Origin: Lachnospiraceae bacterium
Lineage (GTDB): Bacteria; Bacillota; Clostridia; Lachnospirales; Lachnospiraceae
Length of the DNA stretch: 48,458 nucleotides
Assembly: GCA_017479935.1 (NCBI GenBank)
Contig: JAFVBO010000107.1
Coordinates: 1-48,458 of the forward strand
Direction: 5' to 3'
Shown: positions 1 through 9,792 of the stretch, piece by piece
Layout of the letters: each line of letters starts with the position of its first letter
Numbering within the stretch: position 1 is the first letter of the stretch
Position numbers and translations under genes: made by a program
The notes under the pieces: generated by a model
Told to the model about the DNA's origin: nothing
What the model saw: the letters and a program-made list of their open reading frames with translations, nothing else
Database searches by the model: none

Positions 1-79
1 CACAAAAGCTGCCAGCTTTTGTGACACAGGCCCGTCCCCTGTCACCTTTTCTGACACAGGCCCGTCCCCTGTCACCTTC
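1..79. repeat. Palindromic GTGACA-family repeats, cut by the window edge
   Basis: Positions 1-23 are a palindrome (CACAAAAGCTG, one base, CAGCTTTTGTG). It is followed by two copies of a 25-bp unit that begins GTGACACAGG and ends CCCCTGTCAC, at 21-45 and 51-75; the second copy has C for the first G. The right half matches the large inverted repeat at 13402-13470, so the left arm probably lies outside the window. It sits directly behind the 3' end of the gltS operon, where it could act as a terminator or mRNA stabiliser (inference). Confidence 0.8.
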
Positions 80-85
80 CAGATT

Positions 86-808
86 TCAATTCGCCACATA
101 CATCTGCCGATAGGGATTCTGGCTGTTTGGCGTGACAACAGTAAAAGGCGCATGCAGGATCTCTGCCGCATCATAGGAAAAGACGGCGGCAAATTCCTCC
201 ACATAAGGGCGAAGCTGCGCCAGGTCTTCTTCCGTGGCAGGCTGGGCTGTTACCTGTGCAGGAAAGAGAATGTCCTTGCAGTCAGAGCGCAGAAACATTT
301 TCCCGCCGTGCATGCCGGTGCAGGGGAAGTTCCCAACGATTTTTCCGCCTGGTGAAGCAAGGTTTAAAACGGCAATGATGCCTCCGGCCTGGTATTCGCC
401 AAGAAAACTTCCGGCCCTTCCGCCGATGAGTAAGACCGGCACTTTCTCCTTATATTCCTTTAAATGAATGCCGGCCCGGTATCCGGCGTTTCCCTTCACA
501 TAGATTTTTCCACCCCGCATCGCATACCCGGCGGCATCGCCGATGTTTCCGTGGATGATGATGGCTCCGTTGTTCATGGTATCACCCACCGCGTCCTGCG
601 CGTTGCCGTAAACGGTAAGTTTTGCCCCGTTTAAGTAAGCGCCCAGGGCGTTTCCGGGCGTCCCGTAAAGTGAGATGTCTCCGGAGGCCATGCCCGTGGC
701 GATAAAGCGCTGGCCGCAGCAATGTTCGATCGCGCAGGAATCCGGGCTGGTTCGGATTGCTTCATTCACCTGTCGGTGATCCAGATTGGCAGCGTTGATT
801 TTTCTCAT
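86..808 (-). CDS. Glutamate synthase, GXGXG (domain 3) subunit
   Basis: A 240-residue stand-alone version of the C-terminal structural domain of glutamate synthase large subunits. The family signature is a right-handed beta-helix built from Gly-rich turns, seen here as repeated short motifs (GNAQDAVG, GNIGDAAG, GNAGYRAG, GGRAGSFLGEYQAGG). In the holoenzyme this domain helps link the glutaminase and FMN sites. It is the last gene of a three-gene minus-strand operon, 6 nt after the FMN subunit. Its ATG (806-808) has only a weak GAAAGAA ribosome binding site, so translation may be coupled to the gene before. The C-terminus is complete inside the window. A free-standing domain 3 also occurs in formylmethanofuran dehydrogenase subunit C and GlxC-type proteins, but the neighbours settle it as glutamate synthase. 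Confidence 0.9.
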   Translation of the reverse strand: MRKINAANLDHRQVNEAIRTSPDSCAIEHCCGQRFIATGMASGDISLYGTPGNALGAYLNGAKLTVYGNAQDAVGDTMNNGAIIIHGNIGDAAGYAMRGGKIYVKGNAGYRAGIHLKEYKEKVPVLLIGGRAGSFLGEYQAGGIIAVLNLASPGGKIVGNFPCTGMHGGKMFLRSDCKDILFPAQVTAQPATEEDLAQLRPYVEEFAAVFSYDAAEILHAPFTVVTPNSQNPYRQMYVAN

Positions 809-814
809 TTCTTT

Positions 815-2320
815 CTATTCCCCCGCGTGCGAGATCCCCAGGATCCTCAGTTCTACCTCATTTAAGCCGACACCGCGCAGCATAAGCCGGTTTCCGCGCA
901 AAGCTTCGATGGAATTAATGCCCATGCCACCCATCATCTCCATGATCTCATGCCGCCAGGCCTGCATCAGGTTGACAAGGCGTTCTTTTCCGACCTCGGG
1001 ATTCAGGCGCTTGACCAGGTCCGGGCGCTGGGTGGCGATGCCCCAGTTACATTTACCGCTCTGGCAGGTGCGGCAGAGGTGACATCCGAGTGCGAGGAGC
1101 ACTGCGGTAGCGATATAGCAGGCGTCCGCACCGAGCGCCACGGCTTTGATCACATCCGCCGCGCTTCGGATGGAACCGCCGACCACCAGGGACACCTGAT
1201 TGCGGATGCCCTCGTCCCGGAGCCGTGTATCGACGGCGGCCAGGGCCAGCTCCACCGGAATGCCTACGTTGTCCCGGATGCGGGTCGGGGCGGCTCCGGT
1301 GCCGCCGCGGAAGCCGTCGATGGCGATGATATCCGCACCGCTTCTGGCAATGCCGCTGGCGATGGCTGCGATATTGTGGACGGCTGCCACCTTGACGATC
1401 ACGGGCTTGCGATATTCGGTTGCCTCTTTAATCGAGAAGATGAGCTGTCTCAGGTCCTCAATGGAATAGATATCATGGTGAGGAGCGGGAGAGATGGCAT
1501 CGCTTCCTTCCGGGATCATCCGCGTGCGGGACACGTCACCCACGATTTTGGCGCCGGGGAGATGGCCGCCGATGCCTGGCTTCGCGCCCTGCCCCATTTT
1601 GATCTCGATGGCAGCGCCGGCTTCCAGGTAGTCCTCGTGGACGCCAAAACGGCCGCTGGCGACCTGGACGACCGTGTTCGGTCCGTATACGTAAAAATCT
1701 TCATGAAGTCCGCCTTCACCGGTGTTATACAGGATGCCAAGCTCGGTGGCTGCGCGGGCCAAGGCGGCGTGGGCGTTATAACTGATGGAACCGTAGCTCA
1801 TGGCGGAGAACATCACCGGCATGGACAGCATAAGCTGAGGGGAAAGTTCGCAGGAAAGCTCCCCGTTTTCCTTCCGCATGATCTTTTCCGGTTTTTTCCC
1901 GAGGAACAAGCGCGTTTCCATGGGCTCCCGCAGAGGGTCGATGGGCGGATTGGTGACCTGGGACGCATTGATCAGGATTTTGTCCCAGTAGACGGGCAGG
2001 GGATTTGGATTTCCCATGGAGGAAAGCAGAACCCCGCCGCTGTTTGCCTGTTTGTATACTTCCCGGATTGTCTCGTTCGTCCAGTTAGCGTTTTCCCGAA
2101 GTGTACAAGCGCTCTTTACGATTTTTAAAGCCCTTGTGGGGCACATCGACACACAGCGCTGGCAGTTGACGCACTTTGCCTCGTCGCTGATCATGACGTC
2201 ATGCTCTTTGTTGTAGAAATGCACCTCGTTGGCACACTGCTTTTCACAGATGCGGCAGCGGGTGCAGCGGGCCTCATTTCGTATGACCTCAAATTCCGGA
2301 TAGATAAACTCCATGCCCAT
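815..2320 (-). CDS. Glutamate synthase FMN-binding subunit with N-terminal double [4Fe-4S] ferredoxin domain
   Basis: 501 residues. Residues about 18-65 are a ferredoxin with two clusters, CTRCRICEKQC and CVNCQRCVSMCP. The rest is the FMN-dependent synthase barrel (GEGGLHED, GQGAKPGIGGHLPG, DGFRGGTGAAP, GCHLCRTCQSGKCNWGIATQ). It reductively transfers ammonia released by the amidotransferase subunit to 2-oxoglutarate, giving glutamate. This is the split, archaeal/clostridial-type arrangement. The ATG at 2318-2320 overlaps the TGA of the gene before by 1 nt (TGATG), which implies translational coupling; AAGGTG lies 8 nt upstream. No NADPH-oxidising small subunit (GltD) is nearby, so electrons may come through the ferredoxin domain (inference). 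Confidence 0.93.
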   Translation of the reverse strand: MGMEFIYPEFEVIRNEARCTRCRICEKQCANEVHFYNKEHDVMISDEAKCVNCQRCVSMCPTRALKIVKSACTLRENANWTNETIREVYKQANSGGVLLSSMGNPNPLPVYWDKILINASQVTNPPIDPLREPMETRLFLGKKPEKIMRKENGELSCELSPQLMLSMPVMFSAMSYGSISYNAHAALARAATELGILYNTGEGGLHEDFYVYGPNTVVQVASGRFGVHEDYLEAGAAIEIKMGQGAKPGIGGHLPGAKIVGDVSRTRMIPEGSDAISPAPHHDIYSIEDLRQLIFSIKEATEYRKPVIVKVAAVHNIAAIASGIARSGADIIAIDGFRGGTGAAPTRIRDNVGIPVELALAAVDTRLRDEGIRNQVSLVVGGSIRSAADVIKAVALGADACYIATAVLLALGCHLCRTCQSGKCNWGIATQRPDLVKRLNPEVGKERLVNLMQAWRHEIMEMMGGMGINSIEALRGNRLMLRGVGLNEVELRILGISHAGE

Positions 2321-3414
2321 CAGTACGCACCTTCTTTCACATGAACAATCACCGGCTCACCGCCGGCCGGGGCCCAAATCTTCTCCGCGTCCGGCGCCAT
2401 CGTGCGGATAGCGGCTTCCTCGCTGGCGATGAACACCTTGTCATCCTTTTCGCCGACGACCATGGAGCGGAGTTTGAGTCGATCGTTTAATGCCATCAGG
2501 CCCCCCGAAAAGCCCATCACAATGGAAAACGGCCCGGTTACCAGAAGACTGGGAAATACGGTGCGCAGATAGGCATAGCGCTTTCGGGCGTTTTCGTCGG
2601 GCTCCCGCTCGATGGTATTCCAGAAGGGTGCAGCGATTACATTAGCCGCCTCTTTCAGGGTCAGCCCCTGAACGCGCAGAAGATAATCCAGAATGTAGGT
2701 GATCACCTCGGTGTCCGTCTGCAGCGTACAGGTATAACCGAACATTTCGATATAGCGGCGGTTGGCGTCATAGGAAGAAATCTCCCCATTGTGGACAACC
2801 GAGGTATCCAGCAGTGTGAAGGGGTGCGCGCCGCCCCACCAGCCGGGCGTGTTGGTGGGGTACCGGCCATGGGCCGTCCAGGAATAGCCTTCATATTCAT
2901 CCAGCTTATAAAACACCCCTACGTCCTCCGGGAAGCCTACAGCCTTAAACGCGCCCATGTTTTTCCCGCTGGAGAAAACGTAGGCACCATCCATCTGCGT
3001 GTTGATGTGCATGACGGTCCGCGCGACAAATTCCTTTTCGTCCAGCTGGTGACTGGCCAGCATGGAAGAAAGCGGGGCCACAAAGAAGCGCCAGATCATC
3101 GGCTCATCTTTGATGGCGGGAATTTTGCGGGTCGGGATGCGCTCGGAGTGAACGATCTCGAAGTATTCTTTTAAATAGGCTTCGCAGCGCTTGCGCGTAT
3201 CGCGGGAATCAAAAAATAAATGCAGCGCATAGAAATCTTTGTATTCGGGGTAAATCCCGTAGCCGGCAAAGCCGCCGCCCAGTCCGTTGGAGCGGTCGTG
3301 CATGGGGCGCATGGCGTTTGTGATAGTTCCTCCGGTCATTTTTTGACCGTCCTTTGAGATCACGGCTGCAATCGCGCATCCGGAGGGAATGCGTACCTGT
3401 CCTTCTTTCATCAT
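2320..3414 (-). CDS. Glutamate synthase class II glutamine amidotransferase subunit
   Basis: 364 residues from the ATG at 3412-3414, chosen because GAAAGGAA lies about 10 nt upstream; the reading frame stays open further upstream, but that stretch overlaps the leader hairpin. It is the N-terminal glutaminase domain of glutamate synthase as a separate protein. The nucleophile should be Cys13 (IPSGC-AIAA), exposed by removing a 12-residue propeptide, as is usual for Ntn-type amidotransferases. Typical motifs follow: HDRSNGLGGGFAGYGIYPEY, and further on GRYPTNTPGWWGGAHPF and VVHNGEISSYDANRRYIEMFG. It is the first gene of the gltS operon, divergent from pyrG, and is preceded by a strong promoter and an attenuator-like hairpin. 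Confidence 0.9.
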   Translation of the reverse strand: MMKEGQVRIPSGCAIAAVISKDGQKMTGGTITNAMRPMHDRSNGLGGGFAGYGIYPEYKDFYALHLFFDSRDTRKRCEAYLKEYFEIVHSERIPTRKIPAIKDEPMIWRFFVAPLSSMLASHQLDEKEFVARTVMHINTQMDGAYVFSSGKNMGAFKAVGFPEDVGVFYKLDEYEGYSWTAHGRYPTNTPGWWGGAHPFTLLDTSVVHNGEISSYDANRRYIEMFGYTCTLQTDTEVITYILDYLLRVQGLTLKEAANVIAAPFWNTIEREPDENARKRYAYLRTVFPSLLVTGPFSIVMGFSGGLMALNDRLKLRSMVVGEKDDKVFIASEEAAIRTMAPDAEKIWAPAGGEPVIVHVKEGAY

Positions 3415-3462
3415 GTCAAATCGATTCCTTTCGGGAGAGTCGGGACTCACAGACGGAGTCAT

Positions 3463-3515
3463 AGAAAAAGGCGTCCACTTCCACGCAGTTTTCCTGCGCG
3501 GAAATGAACGCCTTT
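3463..3515 (-). terminator. Attenuator-like hairpin in the gltS leader
   Basis: Read on the minus strand, AAAGGCGTTCATTTCC-GCGCAG, a GAAAA loop and CTGCGT-GGAAGTGGACGCCTTT form a stem of about 22 pairs with a few wobbles, ending in TTTTTCT. It starts roughly 8 nt after the expected transcription start and ends about 50 nt before the gltS start codon. It therefore looks like an intrinsic terminator placed between promoter and gene. The pyrG and glnN leaders have the counterpart structure. Confidence 0.65.
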
Positions 3516-3529
3516 GCTCATTGGTGAAA

Positions 3530-3558
3530 ATTCTAAAACCGATTGTGCAGAATGTCAA
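3530..3558 (-). promoter_or_regulatory. gltS promoter (sigma-A type)
   Basis: On the minus strand there is TTGACA (3553-3558), a 17-bp spacer and TAGAAT (3530-3535). This is a near-consensus housekeeping promoter. The start of transcription should fall near 3523, only about 8 nt before the long leader hairpin. Confidence 0.75.
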
Positions 3559-3593
3559 GCAGAAATTGCCCGTGGATCATCACGGTTTCATGA

Positions 3594-5420
<1,827 letters not shown>

Positions 5421-5476
5421 ATCAAGGAGCGAGCACGACATCCCGTGTGGTGGAGAGAACGGTTCCGGCGAGCTAT

Positions 5477-6061
5477 TTAAGAATAGGTCTTCAGGATTTC
5501 CTCCGCCACCTCTTTTTTGGAGAGGCAGCGGTCCATCGCCTGCTTTTCGATGTAACGGTGTGCCTGGGGCTCGTCCATCTTAAGCTCCGAGATCAGCAGC
5601 CATTTGGCCCGGTTAACGGTCCGGATTTCCGCCATCTTTTCTTCGACGGAGAGGGTCTTTTTCTCCTGCGTCCGGTGGTGCTCGCGGGCGGTAGCCAGAA
5701 AATCAAGGGCAAGATTCCACACAGGGCGGGAGAGCGGCCTTGCCAGGGTGAACACGCCGTATTCGGTCACTTTATCCCGAAGATCGTCGTAAAGATCCGG
5801 GTGGACCAGCAAAAGGACAATGGCGCCTTTGGTGCTTCCCAGGTCAATGGCGAAGCGGACGCCAGGGTCATCGGGCAGCGGGGTGTTGATGATACACAGG
5901 TCAAACCTTCGCTCTGCAAAAGCCCGTCTGGCGGCACTGATGCTGGTGACGACACGAAGCGGCTGGTAGCGGATTTCCGGCAGATAGTCCGGGAGAGCGG
6001 TATTGAATTTTTCGGATGCGGATACAACCAAAACGCTGTATACGCGCTCTTTCAGACTCAT
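5477..6061 (-). CDS. ANTAR-domain antitermination regulator with degenerate receiver (NitR-like)
   Basis: 194 residues. Residues 1-120 have the fold pattern of a response-regulator receiver, but the phospho-acceptor position reads IINTPLPD, with Asn59 where Asp is expected, and the acidic pocket near residues 12-16 (VVSAS) lacks its Asp pair. Phosphorylation is therefore unlikely. Residues about 136-194 form an ANTAR domain (EIRTVNRAKWLLI, then AHRYIEKQAMDRCLSKKEVAEEIL), which in known family members binds RNA hairpins and prevents termination. It lies 36 nt downstream of the GSI-like gene in the same operon, with GAAAGG before its ATG. Pairing of glnA with an ANTAR regulator (nitR) is known in clostridial nitrogen control. 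Likely targets are the gltS, pyrG and glnN leaders (inference). Confidence 0.85.
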   Translation of the reverse strand: MSLKERVYSVLVVSASEKFNTALPDYLPEIRYQPLRVVTSISAARRAFAERRFDLCIINTPLPDDPGVRFAIDLGSTKGAIVLLLVHPDLYDDLRDKVTEYGVFTLARPLSRPVWNLALDFLATAREHHRTQEKKTLSVEEKMAEIRTVNRAKWLLISELKMDEPQAHRYIEKQAMDRCLSKKEVAEEILKTYS

Positions 6062-6097
6062 AGGGAAACCTTTCGATGTAGGCCGGGTGCGGATCGT

Positions 6098-7309
6098 TTA
6101 CTGCTGGCAGTAGATGGCTAAAATTTCGGGCGGGATATGCGCTCGTATAAATTCGCTTTCGACAGCGCTTTGGCAGGCTTTTTCAAAGCTCTCCGGGAGT
6201 TTTTCCAACGCGGCAAGAGCACTCGGATCGGCTGTATACAGGTTAAAATCCGACGCGGCAGGGAGCGGCAGATGCCGTTTGATTCCATCCAATGCCGCAT
6301 AGATTAACAGAGCAAAAGCCAGATACGGATTGGCAGTCGGGTCCGGGGAGCGAAGCTCTGCCCGCCGGTATTCGCCGACAGCCGCCGGGATGCGGACCAG
6401 CTGGGAACGGTTCTCGGCAGACCAGGAAACATAACTCGGTGCTTTATGGCAGCCCAGGCGCTTGTAGGAAGCGAGGGACGGGTTTAAGAAGGCGGTCATG
6501 GATCGGACGTGCGTTAAGATGCCGGCGATCATGGAAGAAAAAACGCCTTCGCTGTCAAAAGGTTTGACAGACATGTTCATGTGGAAACCATTTCCTGGAG
6601 CGTTTTCCAGGGGCTTCGGCGAAAAATCGGCAGCCATGCCGTTTCGATGCGCGATGGCTTTCACCACGCGCTGGAAGGTCATGGCGTGGTCGGCAGCCGT
6701 CAGCGCGTCGGCAAAGCGAAAATCGATCTCATTTTGCCCGGGGCCTTCCTCGTGATGAGAACTCTCCGGCCAGATGCCCATCTGCTCGAGCGTCAGACAG
6801 ATCTCCCGGCGGATGTTTTCTCCGCGGTCTTCGGGGGCGATGTCCATGTAGCCCGCGTCATCACAGGGAATATGTGTGGGCTTTCCGTTTTCATCCAGAT
6901 GGAACAGGTAAAATTCCTGTTCCGCGCCAAAGGTGAAGGTGAGACCGGCTGCTTTCGCCTCCGCGACCGCAGTTTTCAGGAGACTTCGCGTATCACACGG
7001 AAAGGGCGTGTTGTCCGGATGGGTTATATGGCAGAACATCTGAACCACGCACCCGTGTTCCGGTCTCCAGGGAAGAGGCATAAGGGTGTCCGGCTCCGGA
7101 TGAAGAAACAGATCGCTGCGCGTTTCGTCCCCGAACCCGTGAATAGCGGAAGCATCAAAGGAAATCCCCTGCGCGAAAGCCCGGGGCAGTTCGGAGGGCA
7201 TGATGGCAATATTCTTTTGTTTTCCGAAAACATCGCAGAAGGTGAGCCGGATGAATTTGACATCCTCTTCTTCTACATATTGAATGACCTCATCCTTTGA
7301 GTAATTCAT
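6098..7309 (-). CDS. Glutamine synthetase type I family protein, short form, altered flap residue
   Basis: 403 residues, shorter than usual GSI (about 440-470). The start at 7307-7309 is set by AGGAGG 6 nt upstream; an earlier in-frame ATG lacks a site. GSI motifs are present: LTFCDVFGKQK near residue 23, the metal-binding GAEQEF (Glu130, Glu132), EGPGQNEIDF, GNGFHMNMS and NRSQLVRIP. The flap motif usually reading GYEAP reads GCHKAP here (Lys289 in place of Glu), one residue shorter. That glutamate helps deprotonate ammonium in classical GSI. The enzyme may thus use another amine, be slow, or act as a sensor beside the ANTAR gene (inference). Ammonium assimilation may rest on GSIII, transcribed divergently next door. 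Confidence 0.85.
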   Translation of the reverse strand: MNYSKDEVIQYVEEEDVKFIRLTFCDVFGKQKNIAIMPSELPRAFAQGISFDASAIHGFGDETRSDLFLHPEPDTLMPLPWRPEHGCVVQMFCHITHPDNTPFPCDTRSLLKTAVAEAKAAGLTFTFGAEQEFYLFHLDENGKPTHIPCDDAGYMDIAPEDRGENIRREICLTLEQMGIWPESSHHEEGPGQNEIDFRFADALTAADHAMTFQRVVKAIAHRNGMAADFSPKPLENAPGNGFHMNMSVKPFDSEGVFSSMIAGILTHVRSMTAFLNPSLASYKRLGCHKAPSYVSWSAENRSQLVRIPAAVGEYRRAELRSPDPTANPYLAFALLIYAALDGIKRHLPLPAASDFNLYTADPSALAALEKLPESFEKACQSAVESEFIRAHIPPEILAIYCQQ

Positions 7310-7415
7310 GGGGATCCTCCTGTAGGCAATCAGCAAAGCAGATACTGTCGTATTTTTTATATCACAGGGAAGCGATATTGTGTGTACAATTTTTTGCACA
7401 AGAATGCAAACGGGG

Positions 7416-7444
7416 TTGACAAGTCACAAATCGCGGCGTATACT
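7416..7444 (+). promoter_or_regulatory. glnN promoter (sigma-A type)
   Basis: TTGACA (7416-7421), a 17-bp spacer and TATACT (7439-7444). The same -35, spacing and -10 are used by pyrG. Transcription should start near 7451, a few nucleotides before the leader hairpin. Confidence 0.8.
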
Positions 7445-7455
7445 CGCACCCATAA

Positions 7456-7505
7456 AGGCAAAGGCGTCTTTTGTGTAGAGCACAAAGGGCGCCTTTGCCT
7501 ATTTT
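7456..7505 (+). terminator. Attenuator-like hairpin in the glnN leader
   Basis: AGGCAAAGGCG (from 7456) pairs with CGCCTTTGCCT (to 7500). The inner TCTTTTGTG pairs with CACAAAGGG around a TAGAG loop, giving about 20 pairs. The tail ATTTTATG is a weaker T-tract than in pyrG, so termination may be partial. Sequence, position and structure match the pyrG hairpin, with compensating changes in the stem. Confidence 0.6.
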
Positions 7506-7554
7506 ATGATATCGGGAGCACGAAGTGCGAAGCTGTGCGTAGGGGCGATATCAT
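7506..7554 (+). promoter_or_regulatory. Second leader module of glnN (GATATC stem)
   Basis: ATGATATCG (7506-7514) pairs perfectly with CGATATCAT (7546-7554). The enclosed block 7516-7539 is identical to 3729-3752 in the pyrG leader and can form a small GCAC-GAA-GTGC hairpin. The closing stem varies between the two copies only by changes that keep pairing (A-U versus G-U). I do not recognise it as a known riboswitch class. Confidence 0.5.
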
Positions 7555-7591
7555 ATAGTGAGGAGCAGGAAATTTTACGAGGAGGAAGAGT

Positions 7592-9688
7592 ATGAGTACC
7601 GTATCGGATTATTTTAGCAGCAAGGTGTTTGACGACCGGGTCATGCGGGCGACTTTATCCGCGGATGTCTACGCGTCGTTGCGAAAGACCATCGACGAAG
7701 GAAAGGAACTGGATATCAGCGTGGCGAACGCAGTCGCGGAGGCCATGAAAAACTGGGCTGTGGAAAATGGAGCAACGCATTTTACACACTGGTTCCAGCC
7801 GCTCACAGGGATCACGGCCGAAAAGCACGACAGTTTTATTGCTCCTTCCCCGGATGGCAGCGTCATCATGGAGTTTAAAGGCAAGGAGCTGATCAAAGGC
7901 GAGCCGGACGCATCCTCTTTCCCTTCCGGCGGACTGCGCGCGACTTTTGAGGCCAGAGGCTACACGGCCTGGGACCCGACGTCCTACGCCTTCTTAAAAG
8001 GAAAAACCCTTTGCATTCCCACCGCCTTCTGTTCCTACGGCGGGCATGCGCTGGATAAGAAGACGCCGCTCCTTCGGTCGATGGAGGTATTAAGCAAACA
8101 GGCCCTGCGCATTCTGCGGCTGTTTGGAAACAATACGGCAAAGAGAGTGGTTTCCTCTGTCGGTCCGGAGCAGGAATATTTCCTGATTTCAAAGGAAATG
8201 TATGATCAGCGTCCCGACCTGCGCTTTACCGGCAGAACCCTGTTCGGAGCCAGGCCGCCCAAGGGTCAGGAACTGGATGACCATTATTTCGGTGTGATCA
8301 AGCCGGGCGTCACGGCCTTCATGGAAGACCTGAACGACGAACTGTGGAAGCTGGGAATCCTGGCCAAGACAGAACATAACGAGGTGGCTCCGGCGCAGCA
8401 TGAGCTGGCTCCGATCTATTCCACCACCAACGTGGCAACCGATCACAATCAGCTGACCATGGAAATTATGCAGAAGGTGGCGGCGAGACACGGCCTGGTC
8501 TGCCTGCTCCACGAAAAGCCCTTTGCCGGCGTGAACGGGAGCGGGAAGCACAACAACTGGTCGATCGCGACCGACGAAGGGCAGAACCTGTTATCCCCCG
8601 GCGATACCCCGTATGAGAACGCGCAGTTTTTGCTGTTCCTCTGCGCGGTCATCAAGGCGGTGGACGATTATCAGGATCTGTTACGGATCTCCGTGGCTAC
8701 CGCCGGAAATGACCACCGCTTAGGCGCCAACGAGGCGCCGCCCGCTGTGATCTCCATTTTCCTGGGCGATGAGCTGAACGCCGTTTTGGAGGCGATCGAA
8801 ACGGAAACCCCTTATCAGGGGACGCAAAAGATGCAGATGAAGCTGGGCGTGGATGTGCTGCCGAAATTCAACCGCGACACCACCGACCGCAACCGCACCT
8901 CGCCGTTTGCCTTTACCGGAAACAAGTTTGAGTTCCGCATGCTGGGATCCTCCAACTCGATCGCCTGCGCCAACATCATGTTAAACAGCGCCGTTGCCGA
9001 GAGCCTGCGCATTTATGCCGACCGTCTGGAAAAGGCAGAGGATTTTGAAACCGCTCTTCACGAGATGATCAAGAAGACCATCAAGGATCACCGCCGCATT
9101 ATCTTCAACGGAAACGGGTACGATGAACATTGGATTGCGGAAGCGACGGAAAAACGAGGGCTGTTAAACTACCGTACGACAGCGGACTGCATGCCGCATC
9201 TGATGGACGAAAAGAATGTGAAGATGCTCACGAGCTTAGGCGTGTTTACGGTGGACGAGCTGAAATCCCGCCGGGATATCATGCTGGAAAACTATTGCAA
9301 GAGCGTGCTGATCGAGGCGAACACCATGATCAACATGGTTCACAAGCGCATCGCCCCCGCAATCACCCGCTTTACCGCGGATCTGGCAAAGGAGGCGGCC
9401 GAGAAGAAGGCGCTTTTGCCGGATCTGGCCTGCAGCTACGAGACGAAGCTGATCGCCAGACTGTCCGCCCTGACCGACCAGATTGCGGAAAAAACGGCCA
9501 TTCTGTCAGAAGCGGTCCATGGATTGCAAAGCGCTGGCGATATTCTGGAAGAGGCAGCTCTCATCCGTGACACCGTGCTGCCCGGTATGAGCGAGCTTCG
9601 CATTCCCTGCGATGAGGCGGAGATCCTGACGGCGAAGAGCTACTGGCCCTTCCCGACCTATGGAGACATCCTGTTCAGCGTCAGGTAG
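7592..9688 (+). CDS. glnN: Glutamine synthetase type III
   Basis: 698 residues, the size of the large GSIII family of Bacteroidetes, cyanobacteria and clostridia. It makes glutamine from glutamate, ammonium and ATP in the cytoplasm. Recognisable features are the N-terminal FTHWFQPLTG block, GPEQEYFLI (metal-binding glutamates), HNEVAPAQHELAPI, GVNGSGKHNNWS, GANEAPPAVIS (here a flap-type Glu is kept) and NRTSPFAFTGNKFEFR. The ATG at 7592 follows GAGGAGGAAG. It stands divergent to the GSI-like/ANTAR operon and upstream of asnB. Its leader carries the hairpin and GATATC module shared with pyrG. It is likely the main ammonium-assimilating synthetase of this locus (inference). Confidence 0.96.
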   Translation: MSTVSDYFSSKVFDDRVMRATLSADVYASLRKTIDEGKELDISVANAVAEAMKNWAVENGATHFTHWFQPLTGITAEKHDSFIAPSPDGSVIMEFKGKELIKGEPDASSFPSGGLRATFEARGYTAWDPTSYAFLKGKTLCIPTAFCSYGGHALDKKTPLLRSMEVLSKQALRILRLFGNNTAKRVVSSVGPEQEYFLISKEMYDQRPDLRFTGRTLFGARPPKGQELDDHYFGVIKPGVTAFMEDLNDELWKLGILAKTEHNEVAPAQHELAPIYSTTNVATDHNQLTMEIMQKVAARHGLVCLLHEKPFAGVNGSGKHNNWSIATDEGQNLLSPGDTPYENAQFLLFLCAVIKAVDDYQDLLRISVATAGNDHRLGANEAPPAVISIFLGDELNAVLEAIETETPYQGTQKMQMKLGVDVLPKFNRDTTDRNRTSPFAFTGNKFEFRMLGSSNSIACANIMLNSAVAESLRIYADRLEKAEDFETALHEMIKKTIKDHRRIIFNGNGYDEHWIAEATEKRGLLNYRTTADCMPHLMDEKNVKMLTSLGVFTVDELKSRRDIMLENYCKSVLIEANTMINMVHKRIAPAITRFTADLAKEAAEKKALLPDLACSYETKLIARLSALTDQIAEKTAILSEAVHGLQSAGDILEEAALIRDTVLPGMSELRIPCDEAEILTAKSYWPFPTYGDILFSVR

Positions 9689-9729
9689 GGGAAAAAGATG
9701 TTTTTTTGGCCTGGTAAGGGAAAATGATT

Positions 9730-9756
9730 GTAACTGCTCAGGTACTGAGCAGTTAC
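9730..9756. repeat. Perfect 11-bp inverted repeat upstream of asnB
   Basis: GTAACTGCTCA, a GGTAC spacer and TGAGCAGTTAC, with all 11 pairs perfect. It lies 42 nt after glnN and 36 nt before the asnB start, with no T-run behind it. It could be an operator, a processing stem between the two cistrons, or a terminator remnant. Confidence 0.6.
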
Positions 9757-9792
9757 GAAACGGTTGGTTGACATAAAGGGAGGGAACAAACG

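Noticed and set aside
950-2128. 392-codon open frame on the plus strand across the gltS FMN subunit
   Set aside because: It is an antisense shadow of a well-supported gene, has no ribosome binding site and looks like no protein family. The same holds for long antisense frames at 4332-4793, 25929-26873, 30019-30891, 34732-35499 and 39505-40251.
7452-7591. Classical ANTAR dual-hexaloop RNA motif in the glnN leader
   Set aside because: I looked for two short stems with six-base loops having A first and G fourth in the glnN, pyrG and gltS leaders and could not draw a convincing pair. The target link is therefore left as a hypothesis.
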